Assembly (NCBI RefSeq): GCF_001632845.1
Contig: NZ_CP011994.1
Coordinates: 1,870,001 to 1,934,000, forward strand
Length of the DNA stretch: 64,000 nt
Direction of reading: 5' to 3'
From: Ectothiorhodospira sp. BSL-9
GTDB lineage: Bacteria > Pseudomonadota > Gammaproteobacteria > Ectothiorhodospirales > Ectothiorhodospiraceae
Below, piece after piece: positions 26,887-36,605 of this stretch. The translations under genes were made by a program, and so were the position numbers. Below the pieces are notes generated by a model, which made no database searches, was not told the origin of the DNA, and was given only the letters and a program-made list of their open reading frames with translations. Positions within the stretch are counted from its first letter, which is position 1; each line of letters opens with the position of its first letter.

Positions 26887-28365
26887 ATGATGGGTACGGA
26901 AATTCTCATGAATGTCACCCCCCAGGAGACCCGCGTGGCCCTGGTGGAAAACGGCGTGCTGATGGAGCTGAACATGGAGCGCGCCCGACGGCGCGGCCTG
27001 GTGGGCAACATCTACAAGGGTCGGGTGAGCCGTGTCCTGCCCGGGATGGATGCCGCCTTTGTGGATATCGGCCTGGAGCGGGCCGCCTTCCTGCACGCCT
27101 CCGACGTGGCGCCAGTGGAGCGCGAGGAGTTGCCCCGGGAAGAGACGGAACGCAACGAGCCCATCCAGCGGCTGCTGCGGGAGGGGCAGGACATCCTGGT
27201 GCAGGTGATCAAGGACCCCCTGGGCTCCAAGGGAGCCCGCCTGACCACCTACATCACCGTGCCGTCCCGCTATCTGGTGCTCATGCCCGGCAATACCACC
27301 ATCGGCATCTCCACCCGCATCGAGGCGGACACCGAGCGGGCGCGGCTCAAGACCACCCTGGAGGCCCTGCAGGCAGAGGTGCAGACCTCCTATGGTTTCA
27401 TCGTGCGCACCGCGGCTGAAGCCGCCCCCGTGGAGGCCCTGAAGAACGATGTGATCTTCCTGGAAAAACTCTGGCAGACCATCCAGCAATCGGCCCGGGC
27501 GGCCAAGGCCGGTTCCGAGGTGTACGCGGACCTGCCGCTCACCCTGCGCATCCTGCGGGACATGGTGGGGGTGGACCTGGAAAAGATCCGCATCGACTCC
27601 CGGGAGACCGTGCAGCGGGTGAGCGAGTTCGCCCGGGAATACGTGCCTGAACTGGTGGATCGTATCGAGCATTATCCTGGGGAGCGGCCCATCTTCGATC
27701 TCTACAATGTGGAAGAGGAGATCCAGAAGGCCCTGGAGCGCAAGGTGGAGCTCAAGTCCGGTGGGTATCTGATCTTTGATCAGACCGAGGCCATGACCAC
27801 CATCGACATCAATACCGGCGCCTTCGTGGGTCACCGCAACCTGGAAGAGACCATCTTCAAGACGAATCTGGAGGCGGCCCAGGCCATTGCCCGGCAACTG
27901 CGGCTGCGCAACCTGGGGGGCATCATCATTGTCGATTTCATCGACATGACCCAGGATGAGCACAAGCGCCAGGTGCTTCGCTCCCTGGAAAAGGCCATGG
28001 AAAAGGACTACGCCAAGAGCCAGATCTGCGACGTCTCGCCCCTGGGTCTGGTGGAGATGACCCGCAAGCGCACCCGCGAGAGCCTGGAACATCAACTGTG
28101 CGAACCCTGTCCCACCTGTAGCGGGCGTGGCTATGTAAAGTCCGCCGAGACCGTCTGCTACGAGATGTTCCGCGAGATCCTGCGGGAGGCTCGGCAGTTC
28201 GATGCCCGGGAACTGCTGGTGCTGGCTTCCCAGGCGGTGGTGGATCTGTTGCTGGACGAGGAATCCGCCAGCGTGGCGCAACTGCAGGAATTCATCGGCA
28301 TCCCCATCCGCTTCCAGGTGGAGAGCCTGTACACCCAGGAGCAGTTCGACGTGGTGTTGCTCTGA
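26887..28365 (+). CDS. rng: Ribonuclease G
   Basis: Endoribonuclease processing the 5' end of 16S rRNA and some mRNAs. The 492-aa protein matches E. coli RNase G length. It has an S1 domain (about 40-125), catalytic metal ligands D307 (in TIDINTG) and D350 (in IVDFID), and the CPTC zinc-link. No long C-terminal scaffold is present, which separates it from RNase E. The next ATG at 26890 is an equally likely start. Confidence 0.96.
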   Translation: MMGTEILMNVTPQETRVALVENGVLMELNMERARRRGLVGNIYKGRVSRVLPGMDAAFVDIGLERAAFLHASDVAPVEREELPREETERNEPIQRLLREGQDILVQVIKDPLGSKGARLTTYITVPSRYLVLMPGNTTIGISTRIEADTERARLKTTLEALQAEVQTSYGFIVRTAAEAAPVEALKNDVIFLEKLWQTIQQSARAAKAGSEVYADLPLTLRILRDMVGVDLEKIRIDSRETVQRVSEFAREYVPELVDRIEHYPGERPIFDLYNVEEEIQKALERKVELKSGGYLIFDQTEAMTTIDINTGAFVGHRNLEETIFKTNLEAAQAIARQLRLRNLGGIIIVDFIDMTQDEHKRQVLRSLEKAMEKDYAKSQICDVSPLGLVEMTRKRTRESLEHQLCEPCPTCSGRGYVKSAETVCYEMFREILREARQFDARELLVLASQAVVDLLLDEESASVAQLQEFIGIPIRFQVESLYTQEQFDVVLL

Positions 28366-28388
28366 CGTCAAACCGCATGATTCACTAA

Positions 28389-28441
28389 ACAAGCCCCTCT
28401 CCCCCGGGGGAGAGGGGTTGGGGTGAGGGGCGAGGGCCAGC
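28389..28441. repeat. REP-like palindromic repeat, copy B
   Basis: The exact reverse complement of the 53-nt element at 18504-18556. It lies between rng and yhdP. With the degenerate copy next to it (28463-28503) it forms an inverted pair resembling a bacterial interspersed mosaic element. Confidence 0.9.
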
Positions 28442-28462
28442 ACAGAGCCTACCCCACCCACT

Positions 28463-28503
28463 CCCTCATCCCCAGCCCTTCTCCCCCGAGGGGGAGTAGG
28501 GAG
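28463..28503. repeat. Degenerate REP-like repeat next to copy B
   Basis: CCCTCATCCCCAGCCC followed by the imperfect hairpin CTCCCCC-GAGGGGGAG. It has the orientation of copy A, opposite to its neighbour, so GGGGTTGGGGTGAGGG of copy B can pair with it. Confidence 0.65.
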
Positions 28504-28553
28504 TGTCTGTAGCTGAACCTTGCTTCTTTCACTTTAACCTCGGGGCAGATCAC

Positions 28554-31500
28554 TTGTCAGTCAGGATCCTTGCCATCGCCATCCGGGTTGCCGTCGCTGC
28601 CATCGTCCTGCTGGCCGCGCTGATCCTCGTGCTGCGGCTGGTGGTTCCCCGCTTGCCGGGGCTGGAGGCACGCCTGGAGGCGGAGCTCTCCGAGCTGGCA
28701 GGCCAGCCGGTGACGGTGGGGGAACTGGATATCCGCTGGCGCCTGGCCTCCGCCCGGGTCAGCCTCACCGATGTACGTGTTCAGGACCCTGATCACCCGG
28801 TACCGCTGCTGGAAGTGGGTGGATTGCAGCTGGATGTGAATCTGCCCGTCACCCTCTGGCGGGGCCAGCTTGCCTTCGGGCGGCTGCTGGTGCGGGATGC
28901 CGACGTGCATGTTCTGCGGGATGAATCCGGCCGCGTGCAGGTCCAGGGTACCGCACCTGCGAACAGGGATGCGTCGGCAGCCGCGCCCGCAGACCTCACC
29001 GAACTCCTGGCCGGGCGCCGCCTCACCCTCAAGGACAGTCGCTTGCGCTGGGAGGATCGTACCCTGGGCATCGACTACCAGTTCGACGATCTGAATCTTG
29101 CCGTGGCCCTGGAGGCAAATCGCCTGCGGCTGGCAGGCGATGTCTTTCTGCCAGCCCAGTTGGGGCATGCCCTCCAGGTGGGCATGGACCTGCGCCTTTC
29201 CCCAAAGCGGGATCAATGGCGGGGGCGGGCCTACCTGCAGGCCCAGGATCTTCACGTCCAGGGGCTACCCAGAGAGGCAAGTCAACGCCTGGGGCTGGAG
29301 TCGGGCCGACTGGGCGCCCGGTTGTGGCTCACCTGGGACCAGGGCCGGGTGGAACAGGTTCACATGGAGCTGGAGGGGCGTGAACTGGAACTGGCAGCCG
29401 GTGAGGGGGGCGAGGCCCTGCCTGCCGGCCTGGATCATGTGGCTGGACGTCTGTTGTGGGTGCGAGAGCGCGCCGGCTGGCAGTTGCGGGGCAGTGACAT
29501 CCAGTTGGAGCGCCAGGGCCTGGCCTGGCCCGAAGGCGGATTCGATCTGCGATATCGGGAAGACGACGAGGCTCGTCGACTGCAGGGCCGCATCGACTAC
29601 CTGCGCCTGGACGACATGGCTCCCTTGTGGGCACATCAACCGGTCCTGGAAAAGGCCTGGCGGGAATACGTATCCGCACTGGCCCCCCGAGGCACGGTGC
29701 ATCAGGTGAACCTGGATCTGCACCTGCCCCACGACGCCCCCCCCAACCTGCACGCCCACGGACATTTTCGCGGGCTTGGGGTATCTCCCCATGGCCCGGT
29801 GCCCGGCTTGCGCGGGCTGGAAGGAGGCTTTGCCTTCACAGGGGATGAGGGAGAGCTCTGGGTAGACAGCGAGGGACTGGAATTGACCCTGCCGGATCTG
29901 TTCGACCAACCCCTGTGGGCGGAGACTGCCCGGGGCTCGATCCACTGGAAACAAGGCCCGGAAGGGGTAGTGCTGAGCACTCCGGATCTGCTCCTGGCCA
30001 ACGAGGATATCCAGGCCCGTGCCCGAGGCGGGGTGACCCTGGGCCAGCAGCCGGGCATGGATCTGGTCGTGGAGTTTGGCGCAGGCAACGGCGCCCGCAC
30101 CGCCCATTATCTGCCGCGAGGCATCATGCCCGAGGAGGCCCATGACTGGGTCAGCCAGGCCGTGGTGGATGGGCGTGTGGTCTCCGGTGGCATGCTGTTC
30201 AGGGGGCCCTTCGCGGCCTTTCCCTTCCGGGAGGATGAGGGGCGGTTCCAGGTACAGGCGCGTATCGAGGACGGCATCCTGGACTACCAGGAGGGCTGGC
30301 CGCGCATCGAAGCGCTCTTTGGAGAGCTGGTCTTCGAGAATCAGGCCATGGAGGTGCGTGGAGCCCGGGGGCGTTTGTTCGATGCCCAGGTGACCGATGC
30401 CCAGGTACGGATCGACGACCTGCAGAGTCCGCGCCTTGAAATCGAAGGCGGGGTTCAGGGTCGGCTCACGGATTATCTTCGTTATGTCTCGGCAAGCCCG
30501 CTGGGTGACGGGCTGGACTGGTTGCCCGATGTGCAGGTGGATGGCCAGGGGCAGCTGGATCTGCGCCTGGACATCCCACTGCAGGGGCGCGAGGCCATGG
30601 ATCGTCCGGATCAGGTGGAGGGTGTCCTCACGCTCCAGGGCAATCGCCTGTCCATGGCGGGGCAGGATCTGGCCCTGGAGGCGATCCAGGGGCAGGTGAA
30701 TTTCACGGAACAGACCGTCCAGGCCCGGGACGTTTCGGCGCGTTTCAATGACGTCCCCGTCACCCTGAGGGTGGATCGCTTCGCCGACGGCGCACTGCAG
30801 GCCCAGGCCGAGGGAACGCAATCGCTTCATGCCCTGCTGGGTGAGGCCATGCCCCAGGCCGTGGGTTCCCGGCTGGAGGGGGCCTCACACTGGCGGGCGC
30901 AGCTGCACATGCCGGCGGGTGGGGCGCCCAGACTGGAACTGGATTCGGACCTGGTGGGGGTGACCTCAAGCCTGCCGGCACCCTTTGACAAGCCCCGTTC
31001 ATCCAGTCGTCCTCTGGAAGTGGAGATCCCCCTGGGGGAGGCCACCGGTCCCATCCAGGCACGCCTTGGGGGGATATTCAGGCCGTCTTCTCCCCCGGTG
31101 AGCAACCCGGCGGGACCACGGGGGAATTACGCATTGGCCGCGGGGCTGCGCTGTTGCCAACCGCGGGAGTCCGGGTGGTGGGCCAGCTGGATCGGGTGGA
31201 CGTGGATGACTGGTGGGCGCTGGCCTCGGAGCTGGAGTCGGCCCCCCTGGAGGGGGTCGGGGGGGCACTCAATGAAGTGGACCTGCAGGTGGGGGGGGTG
31301 ATGCTGGCTGGTGGCCGCGAAACCCAGGACATGAGCATCCATGCCCGACGGGAGTCCGGCCAATGGGACCTGCAACTGGCCTCGCCGCTGGTGCTGGGCC
31401 AGGTGCTGATCCCTTCGGGGGCCGACGACGAAACGCCCCTGGTGGTGGACCTGGACCTGCTGGATCTGGATCAACTGACCCCGGGCGAGGAAGGGCAGGC

Positions 31501-32353
31501 GCTGGCTGCCCAGATCGACCCGCGCGGCTTGCCGCCGCTGGATATCCGCCTGGGCACGCTGGTGACGGACGGGCGGCGTTTTCGCTCACTGACCCTGGTG
31601 ACCGAGCCCACCCACGAGGGCCTGGTGATCCGGGAGGGCCGGGCGGCCACGGCGGGGGATCAGCTGCGGGGACGGATGCAGGGTCACTGGAGCGTGGATG
31701 ATGACGGGGCCCATCACACCCGGCTGGATCTGGAGCTGGACAGTGACAACCTGGGCCTTGGCCTCACCGACCTGGGCTTTGATCACGCCTTCAGCGGTGG
31801 CCGGGCCCGGGCGGAGGCCAGCCTGGAGTGGCCCGAGGCCCCTCAACGCTTCGATCTGGCGGCACTGGAGGGAACCGGCGAGTTCAGGGTCAGGGATGGT
31901 CGCCTCGTCGAGGTGGAGCCGGGTGCCGGACGCCTGCTGGGCCTGTTCAGTCTCAACCTGCTGCCGCGACGCCTGGCCCTGGACTTTCGTGACTTTTTCC
32001 AGCGGGGCTTTGTCTTCGATGAACTCACCGGCAGCTTCCGTCTGTCCGAGGGTAATGTGCACACCCCGGATCTGCGCATCGACGGCCCTGCCGCTCGCAT
32101 CCGCATTCAGGGGCGGACCGGACTGGTGGCGCGGGATTACGATCAGACCATCGTCGTGATTCCCAGCGTGCGTGGCACCCTGCCTCTGGCGGGGGCCCTG
32201 CTGGGCGGTCCGGTGGCGGGCCTGGCAGTGTTCGTCTTCGATCGGGTGGCCGGCGTGGGCGAGTACATCGACGAGGCTGCCCGGGTGGAATATCGTGTCA
32301 CCGGCTCCTGGTCCAGCCCCCACGTGAAGGGGGTGGCGCGAGGGGGGGAGTAG
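28554..32353 (+). pseudogene. yhdP: YhdP-like AsmA-family lipid-transport protein, split by a frameshift
   Basis: YhdP is a large inner-membrane-anchored AsmA-like protein implicated in phospholipid transport to the outer membrane. The first frame (to 31301) encodes an N-terminal membrane helix (VRILAIAIRVAVAAIVLLAA) and most of the periplasmic beta-rich body. The second (open to 32353; first ATG 31154) encodes the conserved C-terminus. Reading the plus strand, family-like sequence switches frame at the G6 run 31068-31073: one extra G gives LGGDIQAVFSPGEQPGG and runs on without a break. The joined length, about 1266 aa, equals that of E. coli YhdP. So this is either a sequencing error, a true mutation or a slippery site. 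The start is probably TTG at 28554; GTG at 28503 is in frame too. Confidence 0.85.
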
Positions 32354-32397
32354 GCGGGTGTTCGTCAATTCCATCTGAGTATTGCTATAGTACCGGC

Positions 32398-32745
32398 ATG
32401 TTGCCAAACCTCCGCAGGGCGCTGTTCCCGTACCTTATGGCCGCGCCCATGCTGGCCATGGCCGGCGAACCCGTCTACTCCATGAGTGCCGACACCTGGT
32501 CCCGTCCCCGCGATGCCGGGTCCCTGGTGTCCGAGCCCGCGCTGCGCAGTACCCTGTCGCGCTACGAATCCAGTCGTGGCGGTCACATCGTGCTGCGCCA
32601 CCCCTCGGGTGAGCAGGGGCATCTCTGGGTGGCGGAACTGCAGGACTGGCTGGTTGCCCTGGGCGTGCCCTCCGAGCACATCCAGCAGGCGCCCACGGAC
32701 GACCTGGAAACACATATCGAACTCACCATCAATCCATCACCCTGA
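32398..32745 (+). CDS. Small exported protein of unknown function
   Basis: The product is 115 aa. It begins with a probable signal peptide (MLPNLRRALFPYLMAAPMLAMA, cleavage about 22). The rest is soluble, with a segment HIVLRHPSGEQGHLWVAELQ followed by DWLVALGVPSEHI. I do not recognise a named family. It sits 44 nt after yhdP and 18 nt before nit in the same direction, so it is probably co-transcribed with them. Confidence 0.75.
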   Translation: MLPNLRRALFPYLMAAPMLAMAGEPVYSMSADTWSRPRDAGSLVSEPALRSTLSRYESSRGGHIVLRHPSGEQGHLWVAELQDWLVALGVPSEHIQQAPTDDLETHIELTINPSP

Positions 32746-32763
32746 CCATCCAAGGGATTCAAC

Positions 32764-33588
32764 GTGACGATTGCCGCCGCCATTCAAATGGCCTCGGGTA
32801 CCAACCTGACCGCCAATCTGCAGGAAACGCGACGCCTGATCACCGTGGCTGCCCAGTCGGGGGCCCGTCTGGTGGTGCTGCCGGAAAATTTTGCCCTGAT
32901 GGGCATGAACGAACTCCACAAGGTGGAGGTCCGCGAGGAGGATGGCCAGGGTCCCATCCAGGACTTCCTGGCCGAACAGGCCCGTCAGCACGGTATCTGG
33001 CTGGTGGGCGGGACCGTGCCCCTGGCCTGTCCCGACCCCGGGAAGATCTATGCCAGTTGCCTTGTGTATGACGACCAGGGCCAGCGGGTTGGTCGTTACG
33101 ACAAGATCCACCTATTCGATGTGCGCCTGCCGGACAACGACGAACACTACGAGGAATCCGACACCATCATGAGCGGTGATCAGGTGGTGGTGGTGGAGAC
33201 ACCCTTTGGCGTGCTCGGGCTGGCGGTGTGCTATGACCTGCGCTTCCCGGAGCTCTTCCGTGGACTGCTGGATCGGGGGGTCGAGATCATCGCCCTGCCG
33301 GCGGCCTTCACCGCCGTCACGGGACGTGCCCACTGGGAGCCCCTGGTGCGGGCCAGGGCCATCGAGAACCAGGTATACATGGTGGCTGCTGCCCAGGGGG
33401 GATATCACGTGAACGGTCGTGAAACCCACGGTGACAGCATGGTGGTGGATCCCTGGGGCAATGTACTGGACCGTCTGCCCCGGGGCTCCGGCGTGGTGTG
33501 TGGCGAAATGGATCCGGAACGCCAGAAGGTCATCCGCCGCAGCTTCCCCTCGATCTATCACCGGCGCCTGTCCTGCGACCTGACCTGA
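32764..33588 (+). CDS. Carbon-nitrogen hydrolase, Nit1/Nit2 type (probable deaminated-glutathione amidase)
   Basis: Nitrilase-superfamily amidase. The 274-aa product has catalytic E41 (PEN), K114 (DKIHLFD) and C156 (CYDLRFPE), and the KIHLFDV signature of the Nit subgroup that repairs deaminated glutathione. The start is GTG at 32764. The yhdP-nit-tldD order is common in gammaproteobacteria. Confidence 0.92.
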   Translation: MTIAAAIQMASGTNLTANLQETRRLITVAAQSGARLVVLPENFALMGMNELHKVEVREEDGQGPIQDFLAEQARQHGIWLVGGTVPLACPDPGKIYASCLVYDDQGQRVGRYDKIHLFDVRLPDNDEHYEESDTIMSGDQVVVVETPFGVLGLAVCYDLRFPELFRGLLDRGVEIIALPAAFTAVTGRAHWEPLVRARAIENQVYMVAAAQGGYHVNGRETHGDSMVVDPWGNVLDRLPRGSGVVCGEMDPERQKVIRRSFPSIYHRRLSCDLT

Positions 33589-33666
33589 GGGTTGTCCGAG
33601 GCCCAGCGGGCATAAAACCCCAGGGCCCTCGGGCTTGAATTACAGACCCAGCCCCCCAACACTGAC

Positions 33667-33695
33667 CTCATGCCCGGCACTGTGCCCGGCATGAG
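33667..33695. terminator. Hairpin between nit and tldD, possible terminator or attenuator
   Basis: CTCATGCCCGGCA-CTG-TGCCCGGCATGAG pairs with a single mismatch. It has no T run after it, so intrinsic termination is uncertain. The gap between nit and tldD is 142 nt. Confidence 0.35.
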
Positions 33696-33730
33696 TTATC
33701 AGCGACCCCAAACCCGGAAGGCCCCTCTCC

Positions 33731-35176
33731 ATGACCCAGACACTGGAAACCGCACGTCAGCACCTGCTTGATCCCTCCGGCCTGACCGATTCGGATCTGG
33801 ATCGGGTGCTGGGCACCCTGGCCGGTCCCGGACTGGACGGGGGCGACCTTTATTTTCAACTGGCCCGGCACGAATCCTGGGTGCTGGAAGATGGCATCGT
33901 CAAGGAAGGGGGCTACAACATCGAGCAGGGCGTGGGTGTCCGCGCCCTGAGCGGCGACAAGACGGGGTTTGCCTACACCGACGAGATCGCCCCCGCCTCG
34001 CTGATGGAGGCGGCCCTGACCGCCCGTGCCATCGGTCGTGATCACCGGGATGGCAGCGTGCCGGTGCGGCGGACCACCCCGGCCCATCGCCTGTACCTGC
34101 CGGTGGATCCCCTGGGCACCCTGGATGAGCAGGCCAAGATCGAACTGTTGCAGTCCCTGGATGCCGAGGCCCGTAGCCAGGATCCCCGTATCAGCCAGGT
34201 CATGGTCAGTCTTGCCGGCGTCCACGAGGTGGTCATGGTGCTCAATACGGACGGCACCCTGGCGGCGGATATCCGCCCCCTGGTGCGCATGAATGTGCAC
34301 GTGATTGCCGAGGATCGGGAAGGGCGGCGCGAACAAGGCTCCAGCGGTGGCGGTGGTCGTACCGGGTACGGCTTCTTCCTGGAGAAGGAACGTGGCCTGG
34401 GCTATGCCCGCGAGGCCGCCCGTCAGGCCCTGTTGAACCTGGATGCGGTGGATGCCCCGGCCGGGACCATGACCGTGGTACTGGGCTCAGGCTGGCCGGG
34501 CGTGCTGCTGCATGAGGCCATTGGTCATGGCCTGGAAGGCGACTTCAACCGCAAGGGCACCTCGGCCTTCAGTGGGCGCATGGGGCAGCGGGTAGCGGCT
34601 CCGGGGGTCACGGTGGTGGACGATGGCACCCTGGAGGGGCGTCGCGGATCGCTGAACGTGGATGACGAGGGTACGCCCACCCAGTCCACCACCCTGATCG
34701 AGGACGGTGTGCTCAAGTGCTTCATGCAGGATCGCCTGAACGCCCGCCTCATGGGACTTGCGCCCACCGGCAACGGGCGCCGGGAGTCCTACGCACACCT
34801 GCCCATGCCCCGCATGACCAATACCTACATGCTGGCCGGGCCCCATGATCCGGCTGAGATCATCGCCTCCGTGGACAAGGGGCTGTATGCCGTCAACTTC
34901 GGTGGCGGGCAGGTGGACATCACCTCCGGCAAGTTCGTGTTCTCCGCCTCGGAGGCCTATCTCATCGAGGGTGGCAAGCTCACCCGCCCGGTGAAAGGGG
35001 CCACCCTGATCGGCAACGGACCCGATGTGCTCACCCGGGTGTCCATGGTGGGCAATGATCTGAATCTGGATAACGGCGTGGGCACCTGTGGCAAGGAGGG
35101 CCAGAGTGTCCCGGTGGGTGTCGGCCAGCCCACCCTGCGGGTGGATGGACTCACAGTGGGTGGCACCAGCCACTGA
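33731..35176 (+). CDS. tldD: Metalloprotease TldD
   Basis: Active subunit of the TldD/TldE protease, which degrades unfolded peptides and matures microcin B17 and the CcdA antitoxin in E. coli. The product is 481 aa with the metal site H261-EAIG-H266, conserved in TldD but not in TldE. Its partner pmbA follows 71 nt downstream. The ATG is preceded by only a weak ribosome site. Confidence 0.97.
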   Translation: MTQTLETARQHLLDPSGLTDSDLDRVLGTLAGPGLDGGDLYFQLARHESWVLEDGIVKEGGYNIEQGVGVRALSGDKTGFAYTDEIAPASLMEAALTARAIGRDHRDGSVPVRRTTPAHRLYLPVDPLGTLDEQAKIELLQSLDAEARSQDPRISQVMVSLAGVHEVVMVLNTDGTLAADIRPLVRMNVHVIAEDREGRREQGSSGGGGRTGYGFFLEKERGLGYAREAARQALLNLDAVDAPAGTMTVVLGSGWPGVLLHEAIGHGLEGDFNRKGTSAFSGRMGQRVAAPGVTVVDDGTLEGRRGSLNVDDEGTPTQSTTLIEDGVLKCFMQDRLNARLMGLAPTGNGRRESYAHLPMPRMTNTYMLAGPHDPAEIIASVDKGLYAVNFGGGQVDITSGKFVFSASEAYLIEGGKLTRPVKGATLIGNGPDVLTRVSMVGNDLNLDNGVGTCGKEGQSVPVGVGQPTLRVDGLTVGGTSH

Positions 35177-35247
35177 CCCATCATTGTCGCAGGCTGCGCC
35201 CGACGCATTCCCTGACAGTCTTGCACTTACCCCACAAAGGAGCCCCC

Positions 35248-36594
35248 ATGTCGCAAACAACCCCCTCGGCCCTGGACGAGAAAGATCTGGAAGCCATCGT
35301 CAGCCAGGTGCTGGACGAGGCCCGCCGCGCCGGTGCCACCAGCGCCGAGGCCGCTGCCAGCCAGGACGCCGGGCTGTCGGTCAATGTGCGCCTGGGTGAA
35401 GTGGAAACCCTGGAATACCACAAGGATCAGGGCATCGCCGTCACCGTCTACATGGGACAGCGCAAGGGCACGGCCAGCACCTCCGACCTCAAGCCCGGGT
35501 CGCTTCGTGAGGCGGCCGAGGCGGCCTGCCGCATCGCCCGTTACACGGCCGAGGACCCCTGTGCCGGTCTGGCCGATCCGGCCCTGATGGCGCAGGACTA
35601 CCCCGCCCTGGATCTGGACCACCCCTGGGGTCTGACGGCCGATGAGGGTATCGAGATCGCCCGTGCCTGTGAGGCGGCCGCCCGGGAGCGTGATGCCCGT
35701 ATCGTCAATTCCGAGGGGGCAGGTATCAACAGCTTTCGTGGCACGGCGGTCTACGGTAATACCCACGGCTTCGTGGGCGGCTATGCCACCACCCGGCACT
35801 CCCTGAGTTGTTCGGTGCTGGCCGGTGACGATGATGGCAACATGCAGCGTGACTATTGGTACACCGTGGCCCGGCACCGGGAGGCCCTGCAGGCGGCCGG
35901 GGCCGTGGGTGTGGAGGCGGCCGACCGGGCCCTGCGTCGTCTGGGAGGACGTCGCCTTTCCACGCGCCGCTGCCCGGTGCTGTATTCCCCGGATGTGGCC
36001 CGCTCCGTGCTCGGTCACTTCATCGCCGCCATCCGGGGCAGCACCGTGTATCGCAAGGCCTCCTTCCTGGTGGACCGCCTGGGCGATCCGATCTTCCCGG
36101 AGTTCGTGCACATCCATGAACAGCCGCACATCCCCCGGGCCCTGGGCAGTGCCCCCTTCGACAACGAGGGTGTGGCCACCCAGGCCCGGGATCTGGTCAG
36201 TGGCGGACGACTGGAGTCCTATGCCCTGGATACCTACGCGGCCCGCAAGCTGGGCATGCAGAGCACCGGCAATGCTGGCGGACTGCGCAACCTGACCATC
36301 GACCCCGGCCCCATGGACTTCCAGCAGCTGCTTGCCGAGATGGGCACGGGCCTGCTGGTGACGGAGCTGATTGGCCATGGCATCAACATGGTCACCGGCG
36401 ACTATTCCCGGGGCGCGGCCGGGTTCTGGGTGGAGAACGGCGAGATTCAGTATCCCGTGGAAGAGATCACCGTGGCCGGCAACCTCAAGGACATGTTCCG
36501 TGACCTGCGGGCCGTGGGTTCGGACATGGACCTGCGCGGCAATGTGCGCACCGGCTCGCTGCTCATCGACGGCTTGACGGTGGCAGGGGAATAG
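35248..36594 (+). CDS. pmbA: TldE/PmbA metalloprotease partner
   Basis: Partner subunit of TldD; the family lacks the HExxxH metal site, as here. It is 448 aa from the ATG at 35248, chosen because of the AAAGGAG ribosome site about 7 nt upstream; an ATG nine codons earlier is less likely. Conserved GGLRNL and GHGIN segments lie toward the C-terminus. It probably forms an operon with tldD. Confidence 0.96.
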   Translation: MSQTTPSALDEKDLEAIVSQVLDEARRAGATSAEAAASQDAGLSVNVRLGEVETLEYHKDQGIAVTVYMGQRKGTASTSDLKPGSLREAAEAACRIARYTAEDPCAGLADPALMAQDYPALDLDHPWGLTADEGIEIARACEAAARERDARIVNSEGAGINSFRGTAVYGNTHGFVGGYATTRHSLSCSVLAGDDDGNMQRDYWYTVARHREALQAAGAVGVEAADRALRRLGGRRLSTRRCPVLYSPDVARSVLGHFIAAIRGSTVYRKASFLVDRLGDPIFPEFVHIHEQPHIPRALGSAPFDNEGVATQARDLVSGGRLESYALDTYAARKLGMQSTGNAGGLRNLTIDPGPMDFQQLLAEMGTGLLVTELIGHGINMVTGDYSRGAAGFWVENGEIQYPVEEITVAGNLKDMFRDLRAVGSDMDLRGNVRTGSLLIDGLTVAGE

Positions 36595-36605
36595 CCTCGA
36601 CCCGG

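Noticed and set aside
31154-31301. Two independent overlapping genes for the YhdP halves
   Set aside because: The tail of the first frame here is non-family sequence while the second frame continues YhdP without a proper start signal; a frameshift explains both.
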